64,000 bases of DNA from Tipula vernalis (Eukaryota; Arthropoda; Insecta; Diptera; Tipulidae). Positions within the stretch are counted from its first letter, which is position 1; each line of letters starts with the position of its first letter. A program made the translations under genes and the position numbers. Positions 1 to 13,200 of the stretch are shown here, piece by piece. The DNA is taken from contig OY282558.1 in assembly GCA_958295665.1 (NCBI GenBank), positions 310,406,092 through 310,470,091 on the forward strand. Reading direction: 5' to 3'. The notes below the pieces were generated by a model. It saw only the letters and a program-made list of their open reading frames with translations, had not been told where the DNA came from and did no database searches.

Positions 1-1968
1 AACTGTTATGGGTCATTTTTGTACATTTACAGCCTTTTGTTTAAAGGAAATAACGTCGATTGCCTCTTTGTTGGTATTTGGTAGATGTACACTTTATGAC
101 TTTATTGATGGATTCCGAACTATCTGTAATACCTTATACTTTTTACTTACTGGTAAGATTGAAAAGAAAATTTATCCCAATCGGGAGTATAGAATACGAA
201 ATAATGTGCAAAAACAATTACAAATCCTAAATAAAACACAATTACGTTATTTATTAATATTATTTAATAATTAGTTTATTATAGTCCATTAATTAATTAT
301 TCGGAAAAAATATTTTATTCTTCACTCCAGTAAGCATTTGTTGTGGATTGGTGCCTTAACTTTCAAAGTCATAAAGAATACAACATGTCAAAGTATCATA
401 TTATCCATAATGTTTATGCAACAATTCTCATGGGGATTAAAGGGCTTACGTACTTTAAATATTATTAGTATAAAAGTCTTAAAAAAATGTTTTAAAATTA
501 TTTAATTTATGTGTAACAGGAATCTTTTGAACCATTTGTTTAAAATTAATCAAAGTAAAATACAAATTTCCATTTTTTTTATGCAAACTACTCATACATA
601 TATTTACATATATTTTGTACACCCTAAATTATTTGGTAAACTAAATATGCATTAAAACCAAAAAGATGGCTTCCGATGATACCAGATACCGCACTCAACC
701 TCATATTACATAAAATAGAATTTTCTTATATGCTTTATACATAGATACATACCGAAAAAAAGAATAATAGTAACAATAATAAAGCAGCCAATAACATAAA
801 AATGTCACAAAAAATTTATTACAAAAATCCTTACATTTTTAGTGCTATCCGAGTAACAAAAAAAAAAAAAAGAAAAAAGCTAAATATAAAAAGAAATCTG
901 TTTCTTATCTTTCCAACCATTTTGAATAAAAAAAAAAAAAAAAAAATGTAACATAAAAACTTTATTCCATATTTTATGTTATTTGACATTTTTTTTTTTT
1001 GTTATTAGGTTTTGTTGTAATATATCCAAACTGAATGTTCCTTGACTTCTTCAAAAAAATGTAGGAGCAACTAATAGTCGTGTATTCGAGTTTACATAGG
1101 AAGCGCCAATTTGAAATCTTTCTGAATTTAGAAATGTATTGGCTTTATCCATTCTTGTTGTGGTCTGTGGCTTGGGGTGATTTTGTATAAAGTTTAATGA
1201 AATTTCGTCACCTGAAACAACAATAAAATTAATTATGTGATTATGCTAAAATGTATTTTTAGGCTTAGGATTTTTAATCAAAAATATGTAACAAAAATTG
1301 TGAAATATATGATTAAAATGACAACTGCGTGGTCAAATTTTGAAAAGAAAACCAAAACTAAAATTTATCATAAGAGGTTTTCAATTCTCTCATTAAAAAT
1401 AAAAATTTAAGATTTTGGATGTAAAGTTGGACAAACTAGTCCATAAATGGTTCTGTATCTCCAAATACTTAACAATTTGGACTAGTAAACGGTTCACCTC
1501 TAAAGAACACCGCAATGGTTGAGGAGACAGTACGTTCAATGTATGCTTGTTTGATCCATTTAAATTTCGAAGAATTCCTTTACATACATTTTCCAAATTT
1601 TCGACTAATCATTTATGTAAATATCTCACTGGACGAGAATTATTTCATTTTGATAAAAGTACATATGTATGTATAATCCAAGAGCTGGTAAATGTTTTGT
1701 TAAAATAGTTTTATACCGGCCTAAAATTTTTGAAAATATTGTTATTTGCGTTAGGCAGTTTAAAGTGAAGTATATCGTTTAAATTTTTTTAAACATGTAT
1801 AGTATATTAGTATATTACATACTATCATATGAAAAAAAAATTTAATCGATGATGATCCAGATGTCTCTTCGATCACAAATACATATTAGGTACAAAACTT
1901 TGTTTGGCCTACTTTTCTCTATCACTTTACTTTATTATAGGCAAATATACAAAACGTTTATGTATTTT
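1..1968. other. AT-rich region without recognisable gene
   Basis: I see no recognisable gene here. An 88-codon frame at 8-274 (+) and a 67-codon frame at 1393-1596 (-) have no motif that I recognise; either could be chance or a worn exon. Long A or T runs occur near 860, 930 and 990, as is common in AT-rich insect intergenic DNA or at old retroposon tails. Confidence 0.5.
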
Positions 1969-1973
1969 TTATA

Positions 1974-2611
1974 CGATAATGCAGTAACCTATGCTTTCGA
2001 TGATGACTTTTGAATTTAAATTATATAGGAAAAGGATGCTTTGCACAAATCGTGTTGCAATTAGCCATTTGTCAAATTCAATTATTGGGCAGCGCTGCTG
2101 TATACCGTAGGATAGGAAACCGTAGGTATTCGATTTAATTTTTAGACACATATTGCGATGTTTGAATCGAAGAAACTATATATGTAATAAGTGGAATCAG
2201 AAACACGAATTTGATTAAAATAGTGAGGTTATGTTTCGAAGTTTTCTGTATTTTTTAATTTTAAACTGACAACTGAAAGAAACAAATCAACATCAGTAAT
2301 AACAGTATTTTGCGTTACTTTTTCATCGAACAAGTTGGTCTTCGACAACCGGCACACCCACATTTAATTACCACACGATTTATGAAAATTCAAATGTTTC
2401 AATTATATTGTGAACGTTGCAGTTATTAGTTTTGTTGATCCGTACAACTTTGTTATTTTTGAGGTTGCTAATTATTTATAAATATTACAGGACTATTGTA
2501 TCGTAGAAAAATAGCGTGCGTAACTCGTGTGAAACGTGTAATTGCAATACTCAAGTGATTACAGACCACTAAATTTCACTTTCGTATTGCAATAACTCGT
2601 TTTCTTCACTT
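1974..2611 (+). repeat. Dispersed repeat, copy A
   Basis: Several blocks of this stretch recur in the same order but inverted at 57181-57445. Shared blocks include the one around 'GCAGTAACCTATGCTTTCG' (near 1980), the one around 'TTTTGTTGATCCGTACAA' (near 2430), 'TATTACAGGACTAT' (near 2483) and 'TTTTCTTCACTTG' at the end. Copy A carries roughly 300 bp more than copy B, mainly between 2070 and 2375, so one copy has gained or lost an internal segment. No coding capacity is visible. It is probably a non-autonomous transposon family; the termini are not resolved. Confidence 0.65.
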
Positions 2612-2699
2612 GATTCCAACCTCTTAAAGGTTAGAAAGTGAGTGATTTCCATAGATACTCTTCAAGGGTCAGTAATAGTAATGAAAGCATTACTAACCC

Positions 2700-2720
2700 G
2701 GGGAGGGGGTAGGGGGGGGG
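2700..2720 (+). other. G-run tract (possible G-quadruplex)
   Basis: Runs of four, five and nine consecutive G separated by A and TA stand out in otherwise AT-rich DNA. The nine-G run can supply two G-tracts, so the canonical four-tract G-quadruplex requirement is met on the plus strand. Nothing nearby identifies it as a promoter. Confidence 0.45.
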
Positions 2721-2876
2721 TCGCTACTATCGATTTGTCAATTATGAAGCGGCTACTAAGTGTTAATATTTTGTCAAAATAAACGATAGTATTATAGAGA
2801 TAGGTTTTTATTTATTTACGTTATGATGTTGCTTGTTTTATTAAATGCCTCTGATTATGAATAAAATAGTATACAA

Positions 2877-2990
2877 CCTCGGCGAAAAAAAACATTCCCA
2901 TCTCGAGAACTAGTTCACCTGGAGGCTACGCCTCTCGGTAAATTAAAGTTCTCTCGACAGGAATGGAATACTTTCCGCCTCGGTATATAA
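2877..2990. repeat. Foldback hairpin element
   Basis: The outer arms are imperfect inverted repeats: the segment around 'CATTCCCATCTCGAGAACT' (2893-2911) pairs with the segment around 'AGTTCTCTCGACAGGAATG' near 2948-2966. At the centre lies a perfect short hairpin, GAGGC-TAC-GCCTC (2932-2944). The GC-rich centre and nested arms look like a small palindromic MITE. No target-site duplication was resolved. Confidence 0.55.
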
Positions 2991-3928
2991 TCTAATATTA
3001 TTGTATGTTATTTATTATACGTACGATGCTACCATAAATCTATTTATTATTTTAAAATTCTGAAGCTCATTGGGACTGAAATTGTTTAAAATATACACAA
3101 AACCAAATTTTTTAATGCATTTTTAGCGCAAAGATTATTGGAAAATTTTAAAAAATATATCCAGAAAGTTTGATTAAAATAGATTTAATTAGAAATTAAG
3201 TAATGAAGTGTTATTTGTATTGTTTGTGTTTTTTATTAGAAATCTAGTTTTTTGAAATTTTCTTTTTAAGTAACGCGACCTCGAACTATTCTGCATGTAA
3301 TATAGTAAAAGTACGAGTTGTGGTTGAATTATCACACCTTTTAAAAATTTGGTTTAAAGAGACACTCCATCTGTGATAGTTTCATAAAAAAATCTTAACT
3401 GTATTGACTAATGAAAACACGTCAAAAGCGATGGGCCTACATTTTCTGTACCATTTTGGTTTTCTGGTATAGCAAAAATAAAAATTCAGGAGCTAAGCCT
3501 GCATTTATTCACGAACAATTACATTTAACTGGTGCAACAGATAAAAACTAGTCAAGTTTGGGTAAAAGCACTGTAGCATTTTCTGAAAGAGATTGAACAC
3601 TACTGAGACTGAGCTTCTGTAGTTTCAATGGTTGAAAAATTATTCCGAATCTTTGGAAAACTTAGATATCTCTTTCCCATAATAAATTAGAGTATAGGAC
3701 GTTAAGCCTTGCGGTTCTAAAAATATTTAAATTCAAAAATAACTAAAGCACAGCTTTTAACCCACAATGTAAATATTAAGTTAATATAATTTAAGCTTTT
3801 TAAACAGTGAATTTTTTCATAATTAATCATTTCATTTTGAATAATTCTAAGCGTTGCACGTATAATAAAACATCAATTCACTAAAATTGAAAAAATAAGG
3901 TGGTTGGAACGCTCGGAATGAATAAACG
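2991..3928. other. AT-rich region, no gene seen
   Basis: No recognisable gene or repeat is seen, up to the satellite flank. A 35-codon frame at 3918-4025 (+) is unusually GC-rich and codon-like for this region (it begins MNKRKYSKRAYRLYF), but it is too short to call. It ends where the satellite starts. Confidence 0.4.
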
Positions 3929-5363
3929 AAAATACTCTAAGCGTGCGTATCGCCTTTACTTTCGTGAGCTTGCAGCAAAAGAGATGGAACTGTTGCTTGA
4001 CTCATATCACTTCAGGCTACATTAACACATTTAGTGATATTTACAAAATACTTTTGTGAATTTAACAAAATTTCATTAGGAGCGAAGAAACATGAAAGTT
4101 AATCATTTTCATAAGCATTTCTAAAAAATAATTCAGATGGAAAGTCTTTTGTGAAATTCACAAAATTCTTTAGTGATATTTACAAAATATTTTTGTGAAT
4201 TTAACAAAATTTCATTAGGAGCGAAGAAATGTATAACTAAACCATTTTATAGATATTTCTCAAAAATAATTGAAATCGATAAATTCTTTTGTAAAATTCA
4301 TAAAATTAATTAGTGAATTTACAAAATATTTTTGTGAGTTTAACAAAATTTCATTAGGAGCGAAGAAATGTATAACTAAACCATTTTATAGATATTTCTC
4401 AAAAATAATTGAAATCGATAAATTCTTTTTTGAAATTCACAAAATTCTTTTATTGATATTTACAAAATAGTTTTGTGAATTTAACAAAATTTCATTAGGA
4501 GCGAAGAAATGTATAACTAAACCATTTTATAGATATTTCTCAAAAATAATTGAAATCGATAAATTCTTTTGTGAAATTCACAAAATACTTTTGTGATATT
4601 CACAAAATATTTTTGTGAGTTTAACAAAACTTCATTAGGGGCGAATAAAATACTCTAAGCGTGCGTATCGCCTTTACTTTCGTGAGCTTGCAGCAAAAGA
4701 GATGGAACTGTTGCTTGACTCATATCACTTCAGGCTACATTAACACATTTAGTGATATTTACAAAATACTTTTGTGAATTTAACAAAATTTCATTAGGAG
4801 CGAAGAAACATGAAAGTTAATCATTTTCATAAGCATTTCTAAAAAATAATTCAGATGGAAAGTCTTTTGTGAAATTCACAAAATTCTTTAGTGATATTTA
4901 CAAAATATTTTTGTGAATTTAACAAAATTTCATTAGGAGCGAAGAAATGTATAACTAAACCATTTTATAGATATTTCTCAAAAATAATTGAAATCGATAA
5001 ATTCTTTTGTAAAATTCATAAAATTAATTAGTGAATTTACAAAATATTTTTGTGAGTTTAACAAAATTTCATTAGGAGCGAAGAAATGTATAACTAAACC
5101 ATTTTATAGATATTTCTCAAAAATAATTGAAATCGATAAATTCTTTTTTGAAATTCACAAAATTCTTTTATTGATATTTACAAAATAGTTTTGTGAATTT
5201 AACAAAATTTCATTAGGAGCGAAGAAATGTATAACTAAACCATTTTATAGATATTTCTCAAAAATAATTGAAATCGATAAATTCTTTTGTGAAATTCACA
5301 AAATACTTTTGTGATATTTACAAAATATTTTTGTGAGTTTAACAAAACTTCATTAGGGGCGAA
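3929..5363 (+). repeat. 718-bp tandem duplication spanning the left satellite edge
   Basis: The sequence at 3929-4645 is repeated almost exactly at 4647-5363, an offset of 718 bp. Each copy includes about 100 bp of non-satellite flank (from 'TACTCTAAGCGTGCG' at 3933 and 4651) plus about 620 bp of edge satellite. One base differs near 4610/5328 (TATTCACA against TATTTACA). The join at 4643-4650 lies where 'GCGAA' of the satellite meets 'AAAATACTC' of the flank, a short shared A-rich stretch. This is consistent with duplication by unequal or microhomology-mediated exchange. Confidence 0.9.
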
Positions 5364-7249
5364 GAAATGTATAACTAAACCATTTTATAGATATTTCTCA
5401 AAAATAATTGAAATCGATAAATTCTTTTGTGAAATTCACAAAATTCTTTAGTGATATTTACAAAATACTTTTGTGAAGTTAACAAAATTTCATTAAGAGC
5501 GAAGAAATGTATAACTAAACCATTTTATAAATATTTCTCAAAAATAATTGAAATCGATAAATTCTTTTGTGAAATTTACAAAATTCTTTAGTGATATTTA
5601 CAAAATACTTTTGTGAATTTAACAAAATTTCATTAAGAGCGAAGAAATGTATAACTAAACCATTTTATAAATATTTCTCAAAAATAATTGAAATCGATAA
5701 ATTCTTTTGTGAAATTCACAAAATTCTTTAGTGATATTTACAAAATACTTTTGAGAAGTTAACAAAATTTCATTAGGAGCGAAGAAATGTATAACTAAAC
5801 CATTTTATAAATATTTCTCAAAAATAATTGAAATCGATAAATTCTTTTGTGAAATTTACAAAATACTTTAGTGATATTTACAAAATAGTTTTGTGAATTT
5901 AACAAAATTTCATTAGGAGCAAAGAAATGTATAACTAAACCATTTTATAGATATTTCTCAAAAATAATTGAAATCGATAAATTCTTTTGTAAAATTCATA
6001 AAATTCTTTAGTGATATTTACAAAATATTTTTGTGAGTTTAACAAAATTTCATTAGGAGCGAAGAAATGTATAACTAAACCATTTTATAGATATTTCTCA
6101 AAAATAATTGAAATCGATAAATTCTTTATGTGTTGTTTTTATAAATTCTTTTGTAAAATTCACAAAATTCTTTAGTGATATTTACAAAATACTTTTGAGA
6201 AGTTAACAAAATTTCATTAGGAGAGAAGAAATGTATAACTAAACCATTTTATAAATATTTCTCAAAAATAATTGAAATCGATAAATTCTTTTGTGAAATT
6301 CACAAAATTCTTTAGTGATATTTACAAAATACTTTTGTGAATTTAACAAAATTTCATTAGGAGCGAAGAAATGTATAACTAAACCATTTTATAGATATTT
6401 CTCAAAAATAACTTAAATCGATAAATTCTTTTGTGAAATTCACAAAATTCTTTAGTGATATTTACAAAATACTTTTGTGAGTTTAACAAAATTTCATTAG
6501 GAGCGAAAAAATGTATAACTAAACCATTTTATAAATATTTTTCAAAAATAATTCAAATCGGTAAATTCTTTTGTGAAATTCACAAAATTCTTTAGTGATA
6601 TTTACAAAATTTCATTAGGAGCAAAGAAATGTATAACTAAACCATTTTATAAATATTTCTCAAAAATAATTGAAATCGATAAATTCTTTTGTGAAATTCA
6701 CAAAATTCTTTAGTGATATTTACAAAATACTTTTGAGAATTTAACAAAATTTCATTAGAAGCGAAGAAATGTATAACTAAACCATTTTATAAATATTTCT
6801 CAAAAATAACTTAAATCGATAAATTCTTTTGTGAAATTCACAAAATTCTTTAGTGATATTTACAAAATACTTTTGTGAATTTAACAAAATTTCATTAGGA
6901 GCGAAGAAATGTATAACTAAACCATTTTATAAATATTTCTCAAAAATAATTGAAATCGATAAATTCTTTTGTGAAATTTACAAAATACTTTAGTGATATT
7001 TACAAAATAGTTTTGTGAATTTAACAAAATTTCATTAGGAGCAAAGAAATGTATAACTAAACCATTTTATAGATATTTCTCAAAAATAATTGAAATCGAT
7101 AAATTCTTTTGTAAAATTCATAAAATTCTTTAGTGATATTTACAAAATATTTTTGTGAGTTTAACAAAATTTCATTAGGAGCGAAGAAATGTATAACTAA
7201 ACCATTTTATAGATATTTCTCAAAAATAATTGAAATCGATAAATTCTTT

Positions 7250-10200
7250 ATGTGTTGGTTTTATAAATTCTTTTGTAAAATTCACAAAATTCTTTAGTGA
7301 TATTTACAAAATACTTTTGAGAAGTTAACAAAATTTCATTAGGAGAGAAGAAATGTATAACTAAACCATTTTATAAATATTTCTCAAAAATAATTGAAAT
7401 CGATAAATTCTTTTGTGAAATTCACAAAATTCTTTAGTGATATTTACAAAATACTTTTGTGAATTTAACAAAATTTCATTAGGAGCGAAGAAATGTATAA
7501 CTAAACCATTTTATAGATATTTCTCAAAAATAACTTAAATCGATAAATTCTTTTGTGAAATTCACAAAATTCTTTAGTGATATTTACAAAATACTTTTGT
7601 GAGTTTAACAAAATTTCATTAGGAGCGAAAAAATGTATAACTAAACCATTTTATAAATATTTTTCAAAAATAATTCAAATCGGTAAATTCTTTTGTGAAA
7701 TTCACAAAATTCTTTAGTGATATTTACAAAATTTCATTAGGAGCAAAGAAATGTATAACTAAACCATTTTATAAATATTTCTCAAAAATAATTGAAATCG
7801 ATAAATTCTTTTGTGAAATTCACAAAATTCTTTAGTGATATTTACAAAATACTTTTGAGAATTTAACAAAATTTCATTAGAAGCGAAGAAATGTATAACT
7901 AAACCATTTTATAAATATTTCTCAAAAATAACTTAAATCGATAAATTCTTTTGTGAAATTCACAAAATTCTTTAGTGATATTTACAAAATACTTTTGTGA
8001 GTTTAACAAAATTTCATTAGGAGCGAAGAAATGTATAACTAAACCATTTTATAAATATTTCTCAAAAATAATTGAAATCGGTAAATTTTTTGTGAAATTC
8101 ACAAAATTCTTTAGTGATATTTACAAAATTTCATTAGGAGCAAAGAAATGTATAACTAAACCATTTTATAAATATTTCTCAAAAATAATTGAAATCGATA
8201 AATTCTTTTGTGAAATTCACAAAATTCTTTAGTGATATTTACAAAATACTTTTGTGAATTTAACAAAATTTCATTAGGAGCGAAGAAATGTATAACTAAA
8301 CCATTTTATAAATATTTCTCAAAAATAACTTAAATCGATAAATTCTTTTGTGAAATTCACAAAATTCTTTAGTGATATTTACAAAATACTTTTGTGAATT
8401 TAACAAAATTTCATTAGGAGCGAAGAAATGTATAACTAAACCATTTTATAAATATTTCTCAAAAATAATTGAAATCGATAAATTCTTTTGTGAAATTTAC
8501 AAAATACTTTAGTGATATTTACAAAATAGTTTTGTGAATTTAACAAAATTTCATTAGGAGCAAAGAAATGTATAACTAAACCATTTTATAGATATTTCTC
8601 AAAAATAATTGAAATCGATAAATTCTTTTGTAAAATTCATAAAATTCTTTAGTGATATTTACAAAATATTTTTGTGAGTTTAACAAAATTTCATTAGGAG
8701 CGAAGAAATGTATAACTAAACCATTTTATAGATATTTCTCAAAAATAATTGAAATCGATAAATTCTTTATGTGTTGTTTTTATAAATTCTTTTGTAAAAT
8801 TCACAAAATTCTTTAGTGATATTTACAAAATACTTTTGAGAAGTTAACAAAATTTCATTAGGAGAGAAGAAATGTATAACTAAACCATTTTATAAATATT
8901 TCTCAAAAATAATTGAAATCGATAAATTCTTTTGTGAAATTCACAAAATTCTTTAGTGATATTTACAAAATACTTTTGTGAATTTAACAAAATTTCATTA
9001 GGAGCGAAGAAATGTATAACTAAACCATTTTATAGATATTTCTCAAAAATAACTTAAATCGATAAATTCTTTTGTGAAATTCACAAAATTCTTTAGTGAT
9101 ATTTACAAAATACTTTTGTGAGTTTAACAAAATTTCATTAGGAGCGAAAAAATGTATAACTAAACCATTTTATAAATATTTTTCAAAAATAATTCAAATC
9201 GGTAAATTCTTTTGTGAAATTCACAAAATTCTTTAGTGATATTTACAAAATTTCATTAGGAGCAAAGAAATGTATAACTAAACCATTTTATAAATATTTC
9301 TCAAAAATAATTGAAATCGATAAATTCTTTTGTGAAATTCACAAAATTCTTTAGTGATATTTACAAAATACTTTTGAGAATTTAACAAAATTTCATTAGA
9401 AGCGAAGAAATGTATAACTAAACCATTTTATAAATATTTCTCAAAAATAACTTAAATCGATAAATTCTTTTGTGAAATTCACAAAATTCTTTAGTGATAT
9501 TTACAAAATACTTTTGTGAATTTAACAAAATTTCATTAGGAGCGAAGAAATGTATAACTAAACCATTTTATAAATATTTCTCAAAAATAATTGAAATCGA
9601 TAAATTCTTTTGTGAAATTTACAAAATACTTTAGTGATATTTACAAAATAGTTTTGTGAATTTAACAAAATTTCATTAGGAGCAAAGAAATGTATAACTA
9701 AACCATTTTATAGATATTTCTCAAAAATAATTGAAATCGATAAATTCTTTTGTAAAATTCATAAAATTCTTTAGTGATATTTACAAAATATTTTTGTGAG
9801 TTTAACAAAATTTCATTAGGAGCGAAGAAATGTATAACTAAACCATTTTATAGATATTTCTCAAAAATAATTGAAATCGATAAATTCTTTATGTGTTGTT
9901 TTTATAAATTCTTTTGTAAAATTCACAAAATTCTTTAGTGATATTTACAAAATACTTTTGAGAAGTTAACAAAATTTCATTAGGAGAGAAGAAATGTATA
10001 ACTAAACCATTTTATAAATATTTCTCAAAAATAATTGAAATCGATAAATTCTTTTGTGAAATTCACAAAATTCTTTAGTGATATTTACAAAATACTTTTG
10101 TGAATTTAACAAAATTTCATTAGGAGCGAAGAAATGTATAACTAAACCATTTTATAGATATTTCTCAAAAATAACTTAAATCGATAAATTCTTTTGTGAA

Positions 10201-13200
10201 ATTCACAAAATTCTTTAGTGATATTTACAAAATACTTTTGTGAGTTTAACAAAATTTCATTAGGAGCGAAAAAATGTATAACTAAACCATTTTATAAATA
10301 TTTTTCAAAAATAATTCAAATCGGTAAATTCTTTTGTGAAATTCACAAAATTCTTTAGTGATATTTACAAAATTTCATTAGGAGCAAAGAAATGTATAAC
10401 TAAACCATTTTATAAATATTTCTCAAAAATAATTGAAATCGATAAATTCTTTTGTGAAATTCACAAAATTCTTTAGTGATATTTACAAAATACTTTTGAG
10501 AATTTAACAAAATTTCATTAGAAGCGAAGAAATGTATAACTAAACCATTTTATAAATATTTCTCAAAAATAACTTAAATCGATAAATTCTTTTGTGAAAT
10601 TCACAAAATTCTTTAGTGATATTTACAAAATACTTTTGTGAATTTAACAAAATTTCATTAGGAGCGAAGAAATGTATAACTAAACCATTTTATAAATATT
10701 TCTCAAAAATAATTGAAATCGATAAATTCTTTTGTGAAATTTACAAAATACTTTAGTGATATTTACAAAATAGTTTTGTGAATTTAACAAAATTTCATTA
10801 GGAGCAAAGAAATGTATAACTAAACCATTTTATAGATATTTCTCAAAAATAATTGAAATCGATAAATTCTTTTGTAAAATTCATAAAATTCTTTAGTGAT
10901 ATTTACAAAATATTTTTGTGAGTTTAACAAAATTTCATTAGGAGCGAAGAAATGTATAACTAAACCATTTTATAGATATTTCTCAAAAATAATTGAAATC
11001 GATAAATTCTTTATGTGTTGTTTTTATAAATTCTTTTGTAAAATTCACAAAATTCTTTAGTGATATTTACAAAATACTTTTGAGAAGTTAACAAAATTTC
11101 ATTAGGAGAGAAGAAATGTATAACTAAACCATTTTATAAATATTTCTCAAAAATAATTGAAATCGATAAATTCTTTTGTGAAATTCACAAAATTCTTTAG
11201 TGATATTTACAAAATACTTTTGTGAATTTAACAAAATTTCATTAGGAGCGAAGAAATGTATAACTAAACCATTTTATAGATATTTCTCAAAAATAACTTA
11301 AATCGATAAATTCTTTTGTGAAATTCACAAAATTCTTTAGTGATATTTACAAAATACTTTTGTGAGTTTAACAAAATTTCATTAGGAGCGAAAAAATGTA
11401 TAACTAAACCATTTTATAAATATTTTTCAAAAATAATTCAAATCGGTAAATTCTTTTGTGAAATTCACAAAATTCTTTAGTGATATTTACAAAATTTCAT
11501 TAGGAGCAAAGAAATGTATAACTAAACCATTTTATAAATATTTCTCAAAAATAATTGAAATCGATAAATTCTTTTGTGAAATTTACAAAATACTTTAGTG
11601 ATATTTACAAAATAGTTTTGTGAATTTAACAAAATTTCATTAGGAGCAAAGAAATGTATAACTAAACCATTTTATAGATATTTCTCAAAAATAATTGAAA
11701 TCGATAAATTCTTTTGTAAAATTCATAAAATTCTTTAGTGATATTTACAAAATATTTTTGTGAGTTTAACAAAATTTCATTAGGAGCGAAGAAATGTATA
11801 ACTAAACCATTTTATAGATATTTCTCAAAAATAATTGAAATCGATAAATTCTTTATGTGTTGTTTTTATAAATTCTTTTGTAAAATTCACAAAATTCTTT
11901 AGTGATATTTACAAAATACTTTTGAGAAGTTAACAAAATTTCATTAGGAGAGAAGAAATGTATAACTAAACCATTTTATAAATATTTCTCAAAAATAATT
12001 GAAATCGATAAATTCTTTTGTGAAATTCACAAAATTCTTTAGTGATATTTACAAAATACTTTTGTGAATTTAACAAAATTTCATTAGGAGCGAAGAAATG
12101 TATAACTAAACCATTTTATAGATATTTCTCAAAAATAACTTAAATCGATAAATTCTTTTGTGAAATTCACAAAATTCTTTAGTGATATTTACAAAATACT
12201 TTTGTGAGTTTAACAAAATTTCATTAGGAGCGAAAAAATGTATAACTAAACCATTTTATAAATATTTTTCAAAAATAATTCAAATCGGTAAATTCTTTTG
12301 TGAAATTCACAAAATTCTTTAGTGATATTTACAAAATTTCATTAGGAGCAAAGAAATGTATAACTAAACCATTTTATAAATATTTCTCAAAAATAATTGA
12401 AATCGATAAATTCTTTTGTGAAATTCACAAAATTCTTTAGTGATATTTACAAAATACTTTTGAGAATTTAACAAAATTTCATTAGAAGCGAAGAAATGTA
12501 TAACTAAACCATTTTATAAATATTTCTCAAAAATAACTTAAATCGATAAATTCTTTTGTGAAATTCACAAAATTCTTTAGTGATATTTACAAAATACTTT
12601 TGTGAATTTAACAAAATTTCATTAGGAGCGAAGAAATGTATAACTAAACCATTTTATAAATATTTCTCAAAAATAATTGAAATCGATAAATTCTTTTGTG
12701 AAATTTACAAAATACTTTAGTGATATTTACAAAATAGTTTTGTGAATTTAACAAAATTTCATTAGGAGCAAAGAAATGTATAACTAAACCATTTTATAGA
12801 TATTTCTCAAAAATAATTGAAATCGATAAATTCTTTTGTAAAATTCATAAAATTCTTTAGTGATATTTACAAAATATTTTTGTGAGTTTAACAAAATTTC
12901 ATTAGGAGCGAAGAAATGTATAACTAAACCATTTTATAGATATTTCTCAAAAATAATTGAAATCGATAAATTCTTTATGTGTTGTTTTTATAAATTCTTT
13001 TGTAAAATTCACAAAATTCTTTAGTGATATTTACAAAATACTTTTGAGAAGTTAACAAAATTTCATTAGGAGAGAAGAAATGTATAACTAAACCATTTTA
13101 TAAATATTTCTCAAAAATAATTGAAATCGATAAATTCTTTTGTGAAATTCACAAAATTCTTTAGTGATATTTACAAAATACTTTTGTGAATTTAACAAAA

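Noticed and set aside
7975..8232. 85-codon frames repeated identically at 7975, 16390, 24805, 28568, 30648 and 32167, plus 66- and 93-codon frames at 4270, 4988 and 28965
   Set aside because: They are satellite monomers read through where a one-base loss and 118-bp units keep a frame open. The frame lacks an ATG at its start, is low-complexity and follows the repeat structure exactly.
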